Below are positions 38,151-47,011 of a DNA stretch of 64,000 bases, piece by piece. The notes below the pieces were generated by a model. That model ran no database searches. It had not been told where the DNA came from and was given only the letters and a program-made list of their open reading frames with translations. Numbering within the stretch: position 1 is the stretch's first letter; the number at the start of each line of letters is the position of its first letter. This DNA comes from Streptomyces griseoviridis (GTDB lineage Bacteria; Actinomycetota; Actinomycetes; Streptomycetales; Streptomycetaceae): the NCBI RefSeq assembly GCF_005222485.1, contig NZ_CP029078.1, positions 2,198,001-2,262,000 of the forward strand, given 5' to 3'. The position numbers and the translations under genes are program-made.

Positions 38151-39602
38151 TCACCCCACGCCGAGCAGCTGCTCCACGGGGTCGATCGCGAAGTACACCA
38201 GGAACAGCGCGGAGACCGCCCACATCAGCCAGTGCACCTCCCTGGCCCTGCCGAGCACCGACTTGATCAGCACATGGGCGACGAAACCGGCGCCGATGCC
38301 GTTGGTGATGGAGTAGGTGAACGGCATGGCGGCGATGGTCAGGAACGCGGGCACGGCGATCTCGTACCGGTCCCAGTCGATGTTCTTGACCTGCGTCATC
38401 ATCAGGAACCCGACGGCGACCAGGGCGGGGGCCGCGGCCTGGAGCGGGACGATGGTGAGCAGCGGGGTCAGCAGCAGCGCGAGGCCGAAGAGACCGCCGG
38501 TGACGAGGTTGGAGAACCCGGTGCGTGAGCCCTCGCCGACCCCGGCCGCGGACTCGATGTAGGCGGTGGCGGACGACGACGAGGCGGCGCCGCCCGCCAC
38601 CGCGGCGGCGCCGTCGATGAGCAGCACCCGGCCGAGGTGGGGCACCTTGCCCTCGTCGTCGAGCAGGCCCGCCTCGGCGCTGATGCCGACGACGGTGCCC
38701 ATGGTGTCGAAGAAGTCGGAGAGCACGAGGGTGAACACCAGGAGCACGACGGTGATCACCGAGGTCTGCCCGAAGGCGCCGAAGAGGCTGAAGCGGCCGA
38801 GGAGCCCGAAGTCGGGGGCGGCGACGACCTGGTCGGGCCAGGCGGGTGTGGTCAGGCCCCAGCTCCTGATGTCCGCGAGGGAGTCGATCAGCATGGCGAC
38901 GAGGGTCATGGCCACGATGCTGATCAGGATCGCGCCCCTGACCCGGCGGGCGAGCAGTCCGACGGTCAGCAGCACGCCGAGGCAGAAGACCAGGACCGGC
39001 CAGCCGGTCAGGGCGCCGGTGGCGCCGAGCTGGACGGGCACGGTGGTGTGCGCGGCGTCCGGGACGCGGCTGGCGAACCCGGCGTCGACGAACCCGATGA
39101 ACGCGATGAACAGGCCGATGCCGACGCCGATCGCCTGTTTGAGGCCCTGCGGGATGGCGTGCATGACGGCCTCGCGCAGTCCGGTGACGACCAGGACGCA
39201 GATCACCAGGCCCTCGATGACGATCAGGCCCATCGCGTCGTCCCAGCTCATCAGCGGGGCGATCTGGAAGGCGACGACGGCGTTGAGGCCGAGTCCGGCG
39301 GCGATGGCGAGCGGGAGGTTGCCGCCGACGCCCATGACGATCGTCATCACGGCGGCCACCAGGGCGGTGGCGGTGGTGAGTTGGACGCTGTCGAGGCGGT
39401 GGCCGAACTTGTCCTGGGCGCTGCCGAGGATGATGGGGTTCAGGACGAGGATGTAGGCCATCGTGAAGAAGGTGGCGAAGCCGCCGCGGATCTCCCGGCC
39501 GAGCGTGGACCCCCGCTCGGAGATCCTGAAGTACCGGTCGACGCCGCTCGTCGCGGGCGGCGTGGTGCCCGCCCGGTCGGCCGGTCTCTGCGTCTCGGTC
39601 AT
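38151..39602 (-). CDS. NCS2-family purine permease (guanine/hypoxanthine type)
   Basis: A 483-residue membrane protein with about 12-14 transmembrane helices. AzgA-type NCS2 landmarks are present: GGFATFFTMAYILVLNP, NLPLAIAAGLGLNAVVAF, SDFFDTMGTVVGISAEAGLLD and SATAYIESAAGVGEGSRTG. It should import purine bases with protons. The ATG at 39602 follows a GAGTGG. It is divergent from the SigE70 gene with 232 bp between them. Confidence 0.92.
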   Translation of the reverse strand: MTETQRPADRAGTTPPATSGVDRYFRISERGSTLGREIRGGFATFFTMAYILVLNPIILGSAQDKFGHRLDSVQLTTATALVAAVMTIVMGVGGNLPLAIAAGLGLNAVVAFQIAPLMSWDDAMGLIVIEGLVICVLVVTGLREAVMHAIPQGLKQAIGVGIGLFIAFIGFVDAGFASRVPDAAHTTVPVQLGATGALTGWPVLVFCLGVLLTVGLLARRVRGAILISIVAMTLVAMLIDSLADIRSWGLTTPAWPDQVVAAPDFGLLGRFSLFGAFGQTSVITVVLLVFTLVLSDFFDTMGTVVGISAEAGLLDDEGKVPHLGRVLLIDGAAAVAGGAASSSSATAYIESAAGVGEGSRTGFSNLVTGGLFGLALLLTPLLTIVPLQAAAPALVAVGFLMMTQVKNIDWDRYEIAVPAFLTIAAMPFTYSITNGIGAGFVAHVLIKSVLGRAREVHWLMWAVSALFLVYFAIDPVEQLLGVG

Positions 39603-39799
39603 GGCCCACTCCTCGGTACCGGTCGGTCAGGGTGCGGATGCTGGCTGGATTGTTCCTCCGTTGAACTCCGCTCGGGTTTTCGCCGTGTTACGGAATCGGG
39701 GTCGGTGGGCCGGACCGTGTACGAAGCCCCGTACGGAGAAGCCCTGTTGGCCGCTGCTACGCTTCCGCATCTCGCCCGGGACCACCCCGGACCATCACA

Positions 39800-39815
39800 T
39801 GTCATATACATGACA
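39800..39815. promoter_or_regulatory. TGTCAT-ATAC-ATGACA inverted repeat before the sigma factor gene
   Basis: A perfect 6-bp inverted repeat in an otherwise GC-rich gap, 20 bp before the GTG of the sigma factor gene. GGAGAGG lies between the repeat and the start codon. It may be an operator or part of a promoter. Confidence 0.5.
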
Positions 39816-39834
39816 CGCACTGGAGAGGTACCCC

Positions 39835-40398
39835 GTGGGCACTGTCGTCGACGACGCGGCCTCGGCGGAGTTCCACGACTTTTTCGAGCGCCACTACGCC
39901 GAACTCGCCCGTCTCGCCCACCTGTTGACCGGTGAGCCGGACGCCGCCGACGATCTGGCCGCGGACGCGCTGCTCGCCCTGTGGCACCGCTGGGACCGGG
40001 TGCGCGCCGCCGACCACCCGGTGGCCTACGCCCGGGGCGTCGTCGCCAACCTGGCCCGCACCCGCATCCGCAGCGCGGTCCGGGAGCGCCGCAGGGTCTC
40101 GCTGTTCTGGTCGCAGCGCGAGGAGAAGACCGAGAACCCCGATGTGGCGGGGGTGGTCGACGTCCAGGAGGCGCTGCGCGGGCTGCCGTTCCGCAAGCGG
40201 GCCTGTGTCGTGCTGCGGCACGCCTTCGACCTGTCGGAGAAGGACACCGCGCTCGCCCTCGGGGTCTCCGTGGGTACGGTGAAGAGTCAGACGTCCAAGG
40301 GGATGGCCGAACTGCAACGGCGGCTCGGCCCCCGGGGCGTCCCCCAGAAGGTGCACGCGGTGATGGCGCGCGGCGAGAGCGGAGGACAGGACCGGTGA
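39835..40398 (+). CDS. SigE70-family RNA polymerase sigma factor (ECF type)
   Basis: A 187-residue extracytoplasmic-function sigma factor. Region 2 is visible in FHDFFERHYAELARLAHLLTGEPDAADDLAADALLALWHRW (about residues 13-53), and region 4 in RGLPFRKRACVVLRHAFDLSEKDTALALGVSVGTVKSQTSKGMAEL. GGAGAGG lies 8 bp before the GTG. The next gene overlaps as GTGA and encodes a membrane protein, the usual arrangement of a sigma factor with its controller. Target promoters unknown. Confidence 0.92.
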   Translation: MGTVVDDAASAEFHDFFERHYAELARLAHLLTGEPDAADDLAADALLALWHRWDRVRAADHPVAYARGVVANLARTRIRSAVRERRRVSLFWSQREEKTENPDVAGVVDVQEALRGLPFRKRACVVLRHAFDLSEKDTALALGVSVGTVKSQTSKGMAELQRRLGPRGVPQKVHAVMARGESGGQDR

Positions 40399-41249
40399 CG
40401 CAGCAGGACGTGCACGACGAGCTGCGCGCCCGGCTGCGCGAGGCGGCCGAGGCGCACGAACCCGACCGGGCCCGCGTCCTGGCCCGGATCGAACGCGGGA
40501 TGGCGGAGCCGGCCGGCTACCGGCAGCGGGCGGCCCGGTCGTCGGCCTGGGGCTGGGCCCGGGTGGCGGGCGCCACGGCCGCGGTCGCGGGGATGCTCGC
40601 GGCCGGCGGGTACGCGGTGGCGTCCGCGCTGCGCGACGACGCCCCTCGGGAGCGGACGGTCGCCGTCTCGCCGAACCCGGCCCCCTCCCCCGACCCGACG
40701 AGCCGCGCACCCCGGCCGACCGCCGACCCGGCGCCGAGCACCCCGCCGAGCCGCGGCGCCGCCGACCCGCGACCACCCGCGGTGCCGTCCGCACCGCCCT
40801 CCGCGACCGCGACGGCGTCCGCCCCGGCCGGTCCGGGGGCCGACGGGGAGCGGGACGGACCGCTCTGGTCGGACGGCTCGGTCGACCCGCACAGCAACGA
40901 CTTCTGGGCACAGAGCGACGTCACGCTCAAGACCACGGAGGAACTCACGTCCCTCACAGTCGAGTTGAGCGTCGCGCAGACCGGCGGGGTGACCTCGACG
41001 GGCGCGTGGCGCTCGCTGCCCGAGCAGGACTTCACGCTGACCACCCGGGAGCGGGACGGCCGGCTCGTCTACACCTGGACCCTCGGACCGGGCCGCACGG
41101 TCCCGGCCGGGAGCTGGGTCTTCGCCGGCCAGTACAACCACGAGCGGGGCGGCCGGGACGCCCGGGACGACGGGTACACCATCACCGCGACCGCGGACGG
41201 CACCCGGCGCACGGTAGCGGGCGACTTCGCCACGCACGACACGGGATGA
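40395..41249 (+). CDS. Single-pass membrane protein coupled to SigE70, possible anti-sigma factor
   Basis: A 284-residue protein. The cytoplasmic N terminus (about 50 residues) begins VTQQDVHDELRARLREAAE and is helical and charged. One membrane helix follows at about residues 53-78. A Pro/Ser/Ala-rich extracellular linker of about 75 residues leads to a beta-rich domain with aromatic residues (WTLGPGRTVPAGSWVFAGQYNHE). Overlap with the sigma gene and this topology suggest an anti-sigma factor or a sensor for it. No zinc-binding anti-sigma motif is visible. The outer domain resembles no family I can name. Confidence 0.8.
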   Translation: MTQQDVHDELRARLREAAEAHEPDRARVLARIERGMAEPAGYRQRAARSSAWGWARVAGATAAVAGMLAAGGYAVASALRDDAPRERTVAVSPNPAPSPDPTSRAPRPTADPAPSTPPSRGAADPRPPAVPSAPPSATATASAPAGPGADGERDGPLWSDGSVDPHSNDFWAQSDVTLKTTEELTSLTVELSVAQTGGVTSTGAWRSLPEQDFTLTTRERDGRLVYTWTLGPGRTVPAGSWVFAGQYNHERGGRDARDDGYTITATADGTRRTVAGDFATHDTG

Positions 41250-41314
41250 GCACCGGCCGGCCCCGGCCCGCACCGCCCGACACGCGACCGGACGGGGCGG
41301 GCGGGCCATGAGAA

Positions 41315-42121
41315 TCAGCCGACGTAGTACGTCGGGTTCGGGATCTTGTACGTGCGGTCCGCGTAGCCGCCGCCGAAGTCCGAGTACTGGTCGCCGAAGT
41401 TGGCGATGATGTCGTACCCGAGGTCCTTCTCGATGTGCTTGCGGGTGCCCGCCTTGTACTGGACGGTGGTGCAGGTCCAGGTGCCGGGGGTGGCGCAACC
41501 ACGCAGGTAGGACGGCGGGTTGGCGGCGTCCTTGAGGAACATGTGCCCGGCGTCGAGGTTGACGTCGGCGCCGACCTTCTTCAGGTTGGTGACCGCGGCG
41601 GTGCGCTGCGCCTCGCTCAGGCCCGAGTTGTAGAAGACGGTGACGCCCTTCTTCGCCGCGTAGCGGACGAGTTCGGGGCTGCCGAAGACCTCGGGGCGGT
41701 CGGCCTTGTCCACGTACGCGGCCCAGCTCGCCGAGTTGTACGTGTAGTTGTAGCGCTTCTCGTAGTCGAGGCTGAGCAGCAGGGTGTCGTCGATGTCGAA
41801 GACGACCGCGGGCTTCTTGCCCTTGTGGTGCGCGGTGCGGGCCGCCGAGTCGATGTACTTCTTGGCGGCGGCGTCGAGGCGCGCCAGGTCCTTGGCGAAG
41901 GGGCTGGTCGGCGACGCCTGGTAGACGCCGTCGGCGTCGGCGGTGGTGCCGTAGTAGGTGTCGATGTCCTTGACCAGGACGCCGATGTTGTAGGGCTCGT
42001 GGGTGGAGTTGGCCGTGGACTGGCCGGCCGTGGCGGCACCGGCACCGTAGAGACCGGCGCCGGCGACGGCACAGACGGCGGCGATTGCCGCGGAACGCAG
42101 TGGCTTGTGCATGAGACGCAT
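41315..42121 (-). CDS. Secreted HAD-family acid phosphatase
   Basis: A 268-residue protein with an N-terminal signal peptide (hydrophobic residues about 8-33, ending near ATAG). A class B/plant-type acid phosphatase domain follows: the DxD nucleophile motif is VFDIDDTLLLSLDYE, then FYNSGLSEAQRTAAVTNLKKVG and IANFGDQYSDFGGG. It should release phosphate outside the cell. The first ATG was used. A second in-frame ATG three codons on is equally possible because both sit in a repeated ATGCGTCTC. Convergent with the sigma/membrane pair. Confidence 0.87.
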   Translation of the reverse strand: MRLMHKPLRSAAIAAVCAVAGAGLYGAGAATAGQSTANSTHEPYNIGVLVKDIDTYYGTTADADGVYQASPTSPFAKDLARLDAAAKKYIDSAARTAHHKGKKPAVVFDIDDTLLLSLDYEKRYNYTYNSASWAAYVDKADRPEVFGSPELVRYAAKKGVTVFYNSGLSEAQRTAAVTNLKKVGADVNLDAGHMFLKDAANPPSYLRGCATPGTWTCTTVQYKAGTRKHIEKDLGYDIIANFGDQYSDFGGGYADRTYKIPNPTYYVG

Positions 42122-42223
42122 GAGACGAGTTCTACGCGCGTCACCGGGGTGGGCGCGAGACCCGTTGCCCGATCGATATCGCCTGAGCGGGCAAAAAACG
42201 GGTCAAGCGCCCTGGGGCCGTAC

Positions 42224-43339
42224 TCAGTTCATCGTGGCGCCGATCGTGGTGCTCCCGGTGGTCAGGAAGGTGGTGGCGGGCAGCGCGCCGCCCGACTGCC
42301 GGGCGTTGTAGGTGCTCGACGCGTCGGTGGAGACGAACGCCGGGGTCGAGACGCCGGAGTCCCAGCTGTTCATGTACGACGTGACCTTGGAGCTGTAGGT
42401 CGCCTTGCCGCTGCCGTTGGAGACCGCGAGGTTGCGGCCGAGCTGCGCGGAGCCGGTGGCGAAGTAGTAGCCCCAGTTGCCGTTGGCGTAGGCGGTGGTG
42501 CGGTTGATCACGATCGCGCCGGTGTTGGAGTTCTCGGTGAACCCGTTGCCGGTGTTGCCCCAGGCGGCCGAGTTGTTGATGACGTGGCCGACGACCTCGC
42601 CGTCCCCGCCCAGCTTGAAGCCGTTGCCGTCGCCCGCGAACGCGGAGTCGGACCAGCGGTTGACGCCGTTGCCGAAGGACCAGGTGTGCTCGACGGTGAC
42701 GGGCGAGGAGAACGACCAGAAGTCGATCCCGTCGTCCGCGTTGTTGTAGAGGCGGGCCCCGGTGACCAGGTTGCCGCTGCCCGAGCCGAACTTGACGGCG
42801 ATGCCGTCGGCGTTCTCGCCGTGGGTGGCGGCGTCGTAGTTGCCGTAGGAGTCGAGGTTCTTGACCGTGTTGTTCACGGTGCCGTCGCCGGTGAGGGTGA
42901 ACCCTGAGTCGCCGCCGTTGATGGTCTTGACGTTGTTCCAGTTGGTCCCGGTGCAGGACTGGCAGACGACGGCGCTGTCCGGGGAGTTCTGGAAGGTGAG
43001 GTTGGAGACGTTCCAGTAGTCCGCGGTCAGTTTGAAGATCCAGGACCCGGACGGCAGCGACGACCCGTCGATCTTCACGGTCTCGGAGCCGTAGGCGGTG
43101 AGCGTGATCGGCGAGGACGAGGTGCCGTTGGTGGTCGACTGGAGGGTGGCGGTCGGGTAGTAGGTGCCGGCCCGCACCTGGATGACGGTGCCCGCCGTCG
43201 CGTTGGCGATGGCGCTGGTGAGCGCGGCCGAGGTGCTGACGACGACGGTGGCGGCGTGCGCCGGGGTGGCCGTCAGGGCGAGGCCGAGGGAGGCCGCGGT
43301 GAGCGAGAGGGCGGTGAGGGAGCTCTTGATACGACGCAT
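42224..43339 (-). CDS. Secreted pectate lyase-like protein, PL9 type right-handed beta-helix
   Basis: A 371-residue secreted protein with a signal peptide cut near AHA (residue 29). It then has a parallel beta-helix rich in Asn, Gly and Ser. The segments GENADGIAVKFGSGSGNLVTGARLYNNADDGIDFWSFSSPVTVEHTWSFGNG match the calcium-site and core region of PL9 pectate lyases such as Pel9A. It should cleave polygalacturonate by beta-elimination outside the cell. The base composition is less extreme than that of its neighbours because of the Asn-rich repeats. It is the last gene of a run of pectinases on this strand. Confidence 0.85.
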   Translation of the reverse strand: MRRIKSSLTALSLTAASLGLALTATPAHAATVVVSTSAALTSAIANATAGTVIQVRAGTYYPTATLQSTTNGTSSSPITLTAYGSETVKIDGSSLPSGSWIFKLTADYWNVSNLTFQNSPDSAVVCQSCTGTNWNNVKTINGGDSGFTLTGDGTVNNTVKNLDSYGNYDAATHGENADGIAVKFGSGSGNLVTGARLYNNADDGIDFWSFSSPVTVEHTWSFGNGVNRWSDSAFAGDGNGFKLGGDGEVVGHVINNSAAWGNTGNGFTENSNTGAIVINRTTAYANGNWGYYFATGSAQLGRNLAVSNGSGKATYSSKVTSYMNSWDSGVSTPAFVSTDASSTYNARQSGGALPATTFLTTGSTTIGATMN

Positions 43340-43362
43340 GACGTGCGGGTCCTTTCGTCGGT

Positions 43363-44403
43363 TCAGAGCGAGCGGTGGGGGTGGGGACGCCAGTCGCCGA
43401 GGTAGACGGCCGGGGTGTGCGCGCCGGCCTCGGCGGCGGTGAGCTGCGGCCGGTTGTCGGGGACGGTGGTCACCGCGCCCGGCCCGGTGTTGCGGTACTC
43501 GTGAAAGCGCATGGACTGCCAGGGGTAGGCGTCCCGCATGTTCACGTAGGGGGCGACCGGGTCGATGCCGGGTCCGATCCGGCTGTCCCGGACGACCAGC
43601 GCGGGCCTGGCGGTCGTCTCGTACGACGGCACCCAGGGCCGCGCCAGCTTGTACGCGCCGTCCTCGGCGGCTGAGGTGAACCGGCACCCCGCCGCGAGGA
43701 AGCCGCGCGGGTTGGCGCGGGCGGTGGAGGGCGCGAAGACCATGCCCTTCGGGGTGAAGTCCACGTCCCTGGCTAGGGTGTGGAAGCGGCACCGGGTGAA
43801 GACGGCGGTGGCCCGGCCGAAGACGAAGTCGACGTCGCCCTCGATGTGGCAGCGGTCGAAGTGCTGCCGGCCGAACACGTCGAGGGCGGTGGTGTCGGCG
43901 AACAGGGTGTCCTGGTGGCCCAGCAGCCGTACGTTCTCGACCCGGGTGCGGTCGCCGGTGAGGTACGCGGCGACGGCCTGGGTGCCGGTGGTCTCCGGGT
44001 GGTCGGCGCGCAGCCAGTCGTTGGCGACGGTGAGGTCGCGCAGGGTGAGCCCGGCGGCGGCCGAGGTGAGGGTGGCGGAACCCGCCGTGCCGTAAGTGCC
44101 CGAACCGTCAGGCAGCGGGGTGCCGGCCGCCCGGTCGAAGACGATGACGGCGGCCCGCGGGTCGGCCACGGCGCCGCGGATGGTGAGGTCGGTCGTCCCG
44201 GCGGGCACGGTGACGGCCTCGCGGTGGACGCCCGGGTGGACGACGATCGTCCGTCCCGGCCCGGTGACCGCGTCCACGGCCGACTGCACCGAGTCACCGG
44301 GACGGACGTGCAGCACCCGGCGCTCGGCAGCGGCGGGAGCGGCGCCGAGGAGGGCGGGGGCGGTGGCCGCGGCCCCGGCGAGCAGCGCGCGTCGGGAGAG
44401 CAC
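43363..44403 (-). CDS. Secreted pectinesterase (carbohydrate esterase family 8), second copy
   Basis: A 346-residue enzyme with a Tat-like signal (SRRALLAGAAATAPALLG). It removes methyl esters from pectin. Pectinesterase motifs: GTQAVAAYL, GHQDTLFAD and CHIEGDVDFVFGRATAVF with the two catalytic aspartates, and YLGDWRP at the end. The GTG start has GGAGG 7 bp upstream and lies 2 bp after the stop of the first pectinesterase, so the two are one transcript. The two proteins are similar throughout and look like a tandem duplication. Confidence 0.92.
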   Translation of the reverse strand: MLSRRALLAGAAATAPALLGAAPAAAERRVLHVRPGDSVQSAVDAVTGPGRTIVVHPGVHREAVTVPAGTTDLTIRGAVADPRAAVIVFDRAAGTPLPDGSGTYGTAGSATLTSAAAGLTLRDLTVANDWLRADHPETTGTQAVAAYLTGDRTRVENVRLLGHQDTLFADTTALDVFGRQHFDRCHIEGDVDFVFGRATAVFTRCRFHTLARDVDFTPKGMVFAPSTARANPRGFLAAGCRFTSAAEDGAYKLARPWVPSYETTARPALVVRDSRIGPGIDPVAPYVNMRDAYPWQSMRFHEYRNTGPGAVTTVPDNRPQLTAAEAGAHTPAVYLGDWRPHPHRSL

Positions 44404-44405
44404 CG

Positions 44406-45563
44406 TCAGCCCTCCGTCCACGGTGCCCAGTCGCCGAGGTACGCCTCCCGGGTCGCCGACCGGGCCTGGGTGTCGGTGAGTTGGGGCCGCTGCGCGGAGA
44501 CGGTGACGGCGGCGCCGGGTCCGGTGTTCCGGTACTCGGCGAACCGCTGGCTCTGCCACGGGTAGGAGTCGGACATGTTGGCGTAGGGGGCGCGGGCGTC
44601 GATGCCGGGCCCGAGCCGGCTGTCGCGGACGGTCAGCATCGGGCGGGCGGTGAGGTCGGAGCCCGGCACCCAGGGGCGGGCCAGCTTGTAGAAGGCGTCG
44701 GGGGCGGCGCTGGTGACCGTGCCCGAAGTCACCAGGTAGCCGCGGGGGTTGGCGACGGCGGTGGAGGGCGCGAAGACGAAACCGTAGGGCGCCGAGCCGA
44801 GGTCGGTGCGGTTGAGGGTGTGGAAGCGGCAGCGTTCGTACACCGCGGTGGCCCGGCCGAACACGAAGTCGACGTCGCCCTCCACGTAGCAGTCGGCGAA
44901 GTACTGGCGGGCGAAGGCGGCCAGCGAGATCGAGTCGGCGTACAGGGTGTCCTGGTGGCCGAGGAAGCGGCAGTTCGTGAAGGCCGAGCGGTCGCCCTGG
45001 ACCTTGATGGCGACGGCCTGGGTGCCGGTGATGTCCGGGTGGTCGGCGCGCAGCCAGTCGTTGGCGAAGGTGATCGCGCGGGCGGTGAAGCCGTCGCCCT
45101 GCACGGTGGTGGTGGCCGATCCGGTGGTGCCGTAGGTGCCGCCCGAGGGCTTGGCGGTGCCCGCCGCGTTGTCGTACACGATGACGACGTCCCGGGGGTC
45201 GCCCGAGGCGCCGATCCAGGTGGCGCCGGTGCGGGTGGTGTCGAGCAGGACCGTCTCCCGGTAGCTGCCCGGCGCGATGACGAGGGTCCGGCCCGCGCCG
45301 GTCGCGGCGGTCACCGCGGCCTGCACGGAGGTGAAGTCGCCGCGCCCGTGCGGGTCGACGTAGAGGGTCCCGGCGTCGAGGCGGCGGCGCGGGGAGCCGT
45401 GTGCGCCGAACGGGCGGCGCGGCCCCGACGGCCGCGGGCGGGCCGCGGCGGCGGCCCGGGAGGGGGCGGCGGCGAGGGCGAGCGCGGCGCCCGCTCCGGC
45501 GCCCGCCAGGAGGAGGTCTCTGCGCGACAGGGACGGGCGGGGGTGCGGGTGGGGCGAGGACAT
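44406..45563 (-). CDS. Secreted pectinesterase (carbohydrate esterase family 8), first copy
   Basis: A 385-residue pectinesterase with a Tat signal (SRRDLLLAGAGAGAALALA) and an Arg/Pro-rich stretch after it. GRGDFTSVQAAVTAA, GTQAVAIKV, GHQDTLYADSISL and CYVEGDVDFVFGRATAVY carry the catalytic Gln/Asp residues. It resembles the downstream copy almost along its whole length, including DWLRADHP and ARPWVPG, and is longer at the N terminus. Export of a folded protein by Tat is likely. Confidence 0.93.
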   Translation of the reverse strand: MSSPHPHPRPSLSRRDLLLAGAGAGAALALAAAPSRAAAAARPRPSGPRRPFGAHGSPRRRLDAGTLYVDPHGRGDFTSVQAAVTAATGAGRTLVIAPGSYRETVLLDTTRTGATWIGASGDPRDVVIVYDNAAGTAKPSGGTYGTTGSATTTVQGDGFTARAITFANDWLRADHPDITGTQAVAIKVQGDRSAFTNCRFLGHQDTLYADSISLAAFARQYFADCYVEGDVDFVFGRATAVYERCRFHTLNRTDLGSAPYGFVFAPSTAVANPRGYLVTSGTVTSAAPDAFYKLARPWVPGSDLTARPMLTVRDSRLGPGIDARAPYANMSDSYPWQSQRFAEYRNTGPGAAVTVSAQRPQLTDTQARSATREAYLGDWAPWTEG

Positions 45564-45615
45564 GCGGGTGCTCCTTGGGTGGGGGTGGGGTTGCGTCCTT
45601 GCCGTGGGGGGTGGG

Positions 45616-45639
45616 GGCCGGGGCGGGTGCGCCCCGGCC
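45616..45639. terminator. 10-bp G/C hairpin downstream of the PL1 lyase gene
   Basis: GGCCGGGGCG (45616-45625) pairs perfectly with 45630-45639 around GGTG. It lies between the end of the PL1 lyase gene and the start of the pectinesterase gene, both on the minus strand, and could end the first transcript. Confidence 0.65.
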
Positions 45640-45678
45640 GCGTCGTGCGGGTGGGTCGGCGCCTCGCGGCGCGGGCGG

Positions 45679-46995
45679 TCAGCGCAGCCGGCCCGCGCCC
45701 GCGCCCCGGTCGACGAGGTGCGGGACGGCCTGCGGCCGGTCGACGTGGGTGCGCAGGACGGGTGTCCAGCCGGCGCCCGCCGTGAGGGTCTCGGCGGGGA
45801 TCTGCGCGTTGTGGACGGCGATCAGGTCGGTCCGCACGCCGTTGACCCAGTTGTCGTCGGCGGTCAGTGAGGACTCGCTCCACTTCTTCAGGATCGAGCC
45901 GGCCTTGACGCCGTCGGCGAGGGTGAACGCGTTGTGCTGGGCGACGAGTTGGGACTCCAGGCCGATGCCGTAGCTGTAGCCGAAGCCCTCCTCGGCGACG
46001 AAGTGGTTGTTGTAGGAGTCGACCTGACCGAAGCGGACCCGGGGGGCGCGCTCGACCAGGTTGGAGAAGAGGTTGTGGTGCAGGGTGACCTTCAGGTGCC
46101 CCCGGTCGACGGCGGCGGTGGAGGCGCTGTCGCTGTTGCCGATCAGGATCGTCTTGTCGTGGTCGGCGAAGACGTTCCAGGAGGCGGTGACGTGGTCGGA
46201 GCCCTTGACGATGTCGAGTTCGCCGTCGTGCTGCTCGAAGATCCGGCCGTAGTAGTGGGGCAGGGTGCTGTCGGGGTGGTCGCCGTCGGTGAAGGTGTTG
46301 TGGTCCATCCAGACGTGGGTGGCGCCGTAGAGGACCGCGCTGTCGTACTCGGAGTTCCAGTTGCCGTCGGCGGTGTCGGTCGGGTCCCACTGCGGGAAGC
46401 AGTCGAGGGGGCTCTCGAAGGTCAGGTTGCGGACGATGACGTTGTCGACGCCCTTGATCTGGAGGCTGGCGCCCTTGAACCCGGCGTCGGGGCCGACCCC
46501 GATGATCGTGGTGTTGGCCGGCACGAACGCCTTGATGTAGGCGTCCTGCCGGGCGGCCGAGGCCCTGCGCAGGCCCTCGGGGCTGTCGGCGGGCTCGGCG
46601 TCCAGGTTGCTGGTGCGGCCCCAGACCTCGGGGGCGTAGGTGGCCAGGTAGCTGTCGAAGTCCCAGCCGTCGGCCGCGAAGGAGTCGCAGCTCGGGCCGT
46701 CGGCGTCGATGGTGCCGCGGACCTTGATGATCTTGGGTGCGTCGCCCCCCGCGGCGAGCGCCGCCTTGAAACCGTCCCAGGTGGTGACGGTCTTGACGTG
46801 CGCCGCGTCGGCGGCGGCTCCGCCGGTGGTGCCGGTGGAGTAGGAGCCCCAGCCGTCCCCCGCGGCGAGCACCTGCCGCTCCGGGGCCACCCGGTGCGCG
46901 GGGTGCGCGGCGGCGGTGCCGGTGGCGGCCAGGACGAGGGCGGTGCAGCCCAGAACGGTACCAATGACGCGTCCATGACATATCTGTGTACGCAC
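45679..46995 (-). CDS. Secreted pectate lyase, PL1 family
   Basis: A 438-residue secreted lyase. A signal peptide (about residues 10-32, ending at TAAAHP) precedes a parallel beta-helix. PL1 features: VKTVTTWDGFKAAL, NTTIIGVGPDAGFKGASLQIKGVDNVIVRNLTFE, VWMDHNTFTDGDHPDS (calcium site), HHNLFSNLVERAPRVRFGQVDSYNNHF with the catalytic Arg. The GTG has GAGGAGA upstream. It lies 16 bp after the acetylesterase gene on the same strand, so the two are probably co-transcribed. Confidence 0.94.
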   Translation of the reverse strand: MRTQICHGRVIGTVLGCTALVLAATGTAAAHPAHRVAPERQVLAAGDGWGSYSTGTTGGAAADAAHVKTVTTWDGFKAALAAGGDAPKIIKVRGTIDADGPSCDSFAADGWDFDSYLATYAPEVWGRTSNLDAEPADSPEGLRRASAARQDAYIKAFVPANTTIIGVGPDAGFKGASLQIKGVDNVIVRNLTFESPLDCFPQWDPTDTADGNWNSEYDSAVLYGATHVWMDHNTFTDGDHPDSTLPHYYGRIFEQHDGELDIVKGSDHVTASWNVFADHDKTILIGNSDSASTAAVDRGHLKVTLHHNLFSNLVERAPRVRFGQVDSYNNHFVAEEGFGYSYGIGLESQLVAQHNAFTLADGVKAGSILKKWSESSLTADDNWVNGVRTDLIAVHNAQIPAETLTAGAGWTPVLRTHVDRPQAVPHLVDRGAGAGRLR

Positions 46996-47011
46996 GTGCG
47001 GCTCTCCTCGG

